From Planctomycetaceae bacterium (lineage in GTDB: Bacteria > Planctomycetota > Planctomycetia > Planctomycetales > Planctomycetaceae), in contig JAGQQS010000227.1 of NCBI GenBank assembly GCA_020426105.1, positions 1 through 35,500 of the forward strand: a stretch of 35,500 nucleotides of DNA, read 5' to 3'. A program made the position numbers and the translations under genes. This document shows, in pieces, positions 33,561-35,500 of this stretch. Under the pieces are notes generated by a model, which was not told the origin of the DNA, ran no database searches, and saw only the letters and a list, made by a program, of their open reading frames with translations. The number at the start of each line of letters is the position of its first letter. Positions within the stretch are counted from its first letter, which is position 1.

Positions 33561-34226
33561 ATGCCAAAGTCTCTTCTCACCTTGTTAATTCTTTCGGCCA
33601 TCACCGTTGGTTGCGGAAGTCCACCTGTCACTGGTTCCGGTGTTTCGAAATCAGAAGACCGGAGTCTTTCTGAAAGTATTCAATCCGTTTCACTTTACGG
33701 TATCGGACAGATGAAAGTCATTATCGGAGATCAAGCCTCGTTGAAGGTGACGGCAGACGAGAATATGCTGCAGTATGTCAAGTCAGAAGTGAAAGACGGC
33801 AGATTGAGCGTTGGTGTGGGCAATGGATCATACGTATGGCACAATCCTCCGCAGTGCCTGTTGACGATACCGGGATTGAAGTCAATGGCGCTGGCCGGGC
33901 AGACTCAGATCGCCGTGGAGGGACTGAACGAAGCCAGTCTCAGCATCGAGGCGGATGGGCAATGTTCTATCGTCCTCTCCGGAACAGCGGCTGAACAGAA
34001 CATAAAACTCGAAGGCCAATGCGAGTGTGATGCGACTGGCCTGAAGGGAACCACGGCGATTGTCCATTCAGAGGGTCAATGCATTATTCGCTTATCGTCT
34101 CTTCAGGGTGTTGAAGGAGAAATTGGCGGCACCACGGAGGTGAAGTATCAGGGGAACCCCGTGCTAAAAATCCAGACAAATGGCGCCGCAGGAGTCCTGC
34201 TGTTGCAACCTGAAGCTTCACGATGA
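33561..34226 (+). CDS. GIN/DUF2807-like beta-helix lipoprotein with a cysteine column
   Basis: The product has 221 aa from ATG 33561 (GAAGGA ten bases upstream); the frame extends 25 codons further without signal features. A lipoprotein signal peptide ends in a lipobox (ILSAITVGC). The body resembles the DUF2807 head GIN domain, a right-handed beta-helix of short rungs (SVSLYGIGQMKVIIGDQASL; LKVTADENMLQYVKSE; LAGQTQIAVEGLNEASLSIE). Successive rungs carry the recurring motif QC (PPQC, DGQC, EGQCEC, EGQC), so cysteines should stack on one face. The role in the cell envelope is not known; members are often called putative autotransporter adhesins, which is not well founded. Confidence 0.8.
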   Translation: MPKSLLTLLILSAITVGCGSPPVTGSGVSKSEDRSLSESIQSVSLYGIGQMKVIIGDQASLKVTADENMLQYVKSEVKDGRLSVGVGNGSYVWHNPPQCLLTIPGLKSMALAGQTQIAVEGLNEASLSIEADGQCSIVLSGTAAEQNIKLEGQCECDATGLKGTTAIVHSEGQCIIRLSSLQGVEGEIGGTTEVKYQGNPVLKIQTNGAAGVLLLQPEASR

Positions 34227-34235
34227 GGTTGTTAT

Positions 34236-35093
34236 TCAGAAACATAACCAATAAAGACCGGCTGTTGTGAACAACACAGAAATGAGACACATGGCTGCGG
34301 AAAATCTTCTGATTCCGATTGATTTTCTGAAGCCTAACGAAAACAAAAGCCGCCGACCGGTCTTCTCTGAGGAATAGAATCGCTCCGGCAACGTCAGCAG
34401 AGTCCAGCCATAAATCATTCCGGAAATGCCGAAGCCTGCAAACAGGCAACCGAAGGTAGCCGCCGTGGAATCACCGGGCCTTCCGTTCCCCAGCACAAAA
34501 ATCGGGATGGCTGCAATGATGCTTAACAGCCCCGCCAGCACGCTCCGCCAACGGCCTGTGCGGTATTTTTCCCATCCACCCGATTCGGGGTAGCCAGCAG
34601 TCTGGTCGATAAACATGCGAACATCGGCCATGCAGTCGTCCAGGGCTCGCAAAACTCGTCCACAACTCAACGGATCTCCGATCGCATGAGCGACTTCGGA
34701 CGGGAAGCAGGCGCGAGCCGTCCCAACCAGAAGGTCAAAGATAATGCTGGCAAACACGGCCATTGGTGAGTGTTCATTCCTCCAGGTCCGACGCTTTTCA
34801 GTACTCATGCGAGATGATGGTGCCCGCTTCACTTTCGGCCGTAAGTCAACACACAGAAACGATTCATCGACAGGCTTCCGATCAATCGATCCCGACAACT
34901 TCATCCCGACTTTGCCACGAGCCGCGTCAAATTCGAATCGGCATATTTGCAGTGTGAGCTCACAATCACTGACCGCCAGCTCTTCGACCGACTTGAGGTG
35001 GCTTTCAAGATGCTTTTGAACAAAGGCGGCAAGTTCGACCGGATTGGCAACTTCCTCGGATGCGGTATATTGGACCGTGATCTGCTGACGCAT
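34236..35093 (-). CDS. Hypothetical membrane protein, about 285 aa
   Basis: The product has 285 aa from the ATG at 35093, with GGAAAA close upstream; a TTG four codons earlier also fits. Residues 1-115 are soluble and beta-rich (MRQQITVQYTASEEVANPVE; CELTLQICRFEFDAARGKVG). The middle part has a cysteine-bearing helical region (AHAIGDPLSCGRVLRALDDC). The last third has two or three membrane helices (VLAGLLSIIAAIPIFVLGNG, CLFAGFGISGMIYGWTLLTL, AMCLISVLFTTAGLYWLCF). No family recognised. It converges with the lipoprotein gene, with only 9 bases between stop codons, and starts next to the CHAT remnant. Confidence 0.65.
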   Translation of the reverse strand: MRQQITVQYTASEEVANPVELAAFVQKHLESHLKSVEELAVSDCELTLQICRFEFDAARGKVGMKLSGSIDRKPVDESFLCVDLRPKVKRAPSSRMSTEKRRTWRNEHSPMAVFASIIFDLLVGTARACFPSEVAHAIGDPLSCGRVLRALDDCMADVRMFIDQTAGYPESGGWEKYRTGRWRSVLAGLLSIIAAIPIFVLGNGRPGDSTAATFGCLFAGFGISGMIYGWTLLTLPERFYSSEKTGRRLLFSLGFRKSIGIRRFSAAMCLISVLFTTAGLYWLCF

Positions 35094-35289
35094 GCGTTTT
35101 TCCAAATGTAAGTTTCAGATTCTCCAGCACCGCCTGATTGCCTTTCAGGGGAAAGGTGGACACGTGAAAATCTGGAAAATGAACAACCTGGAGAAATGTT
35201 TTGTCCGTGTGGTGTTGCATCAGCAATTGGGGATCTATGTAGATCCGTTGCTGCGCCATGCATCTTGTGGATTGTCAAGGATGTGTGTT

Positions 35290-35400
35290 GAGCGCGCGTC
35301 TCAGGTTGCCGGAGCGAAATCCACGATGGCCAGTTTGTGGCAAGTGGACGATGTTTTGACTTGCCATCTGATGGAAACGGTTTTATCACAACTACTGTAG
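35290..35400 (+). pseudogene. CHAT domain C-terminal remnant
   Basis: A plus-strand frame ends in ERASQVAGAKSTMASLWQVD, then DVLTCHLMETVLSQLL and stop. AGAKSTMASLWQVDD is the hallmark segment near the C-terminus of CHAT peptidases (compare GGARTVISGLWDIYDATAPD in the CHAT gene at 9844-13056). The catalytic His and Cys blocks are absent: upstream sequence in this frame (35092-35290) is not CHAT-like and no ribosome site is seen. The relic implies that a second CHAT gene once stood here or was moved through. Confidence 0.65.
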
Positions 35401-35451
35401 TGTCTCACTCAGATGGGATCTTATTGAACGGAGTGTTTTGTCTTGTTTAAC

Positions 35452-35500
35452 CCGTGGCCGACATACCAGGAACAAAGAACGCCTGGCCTGTCGGCCACGG
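35452..35500. repeat. Long inverted repeat at the right window edge
   Basis: The arms CCGTGGCCGACA (35452-35463) and TGTCGGCCACGG (35489-35500) are perfectly complementary. An inner CCAGG/CCTGG pair (35466-35470 and 35482-35486) extends the hairpin. The loop is about 11 bases. There is no T-run, so a simple intrinsic terminator is less likely than a dispersed palindromic element. The window ends on the right arm. Confidence 0.75.

Noticed and set aside
34901-35389. 162-codon minus-strand frame spanning the start of the 285-aa membrane gene and the CHAT remnant
   Set aside because: Overlaps the better-supported membrane gene and gives basic, low-order sequence without a domain.

Overview
The window looks like a chromosomal accessory region from a planctomycete (Planctomycetota, Planctomycetaceae-like). 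No marker gene is present. This rests on the protein repertoire: Ser/Thr kinases of the WD40 and multi-pass types, secreted caspase-like (C14) and CHAT proteases, an ECF sigma factor next to a kinase, an FGE/SUMF1-like protein, DUF4384-like domains, and a lineage-style secreted helical paralogue family. GC content appears moderate. Almost every gene from 1.3 to 32 kb is on the minus strand. I see no rRNA, tRNA, CRISPR array or intact mobile element.

Region 1 (1-1.3 kb) is decayed DNA: an edge tandem repeat, two short palindromes, the broken 3' half of an IS630-type transposase and a scrap of a Ser/Thr kinase gene. Region 2 (1.3-5.9 kb, minus) holds a double GT4 glycosyltransferase and a secreted or membrane FGE-sulfatase-like protein. 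Region 3 (6.1-17.8 kb, minus) is a regulatory and protease cluster. In transcription order it runs: small two-helix membrane protein, secreted C14 caspase-like protease, ECF sigma factor, membrane protein with an extracytoplasmic DUF4384-like domain, secreted TPR-CHAT protease, and a Ser/Thr kinase with WD40 repeats. The kinase and the DUF4384 protein share the same cytoplasmic N-terminal module, which suggests a common input to or interaction with the sigma factor.

Region 4 (17.8-23.5 kb, minus) contains three members of a secreted alpha-helical paralogue family (358, 400 and about 174 aa), a GNAT-like acyltransferase, a small unknown protein, a pseudogene scrap of the same family, and two copies of a dispersed intergenic repeat. 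Region 5 (23.5-31.1 kb, minus) is the tightest unit: C14 protease-TM-FHA, multi-TM Ser/Thr kinase, PH-like two-helix membrane protein, TPR membrane protein and secreted trypsin-like protease with Asp-rich loops. Several of these genes overlap by 4 bp. Region 6 (31.3-35.5 kb) has two more members of the helical family, divergently arranged. It also has a lipoprotein with a GIN/DUF2807-like beta-helix carrying a column of cysteines, a membrane protein, a CHAT C-terminal remnant and an inverted repeat at the window edge.

The working model (inference) is a membrane-spanning signalling and proteolysis island. Cytoplasmic kinases and an FHA domain would read an internal state across the membrane to extracytoplasmic caspase-like, CHAT and trypsin-like proteases. 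The secreted helical proteins with differing C-termini would be candidate substrates, sensors or effectors. No function of this island is demonstrated by the sequence alone.
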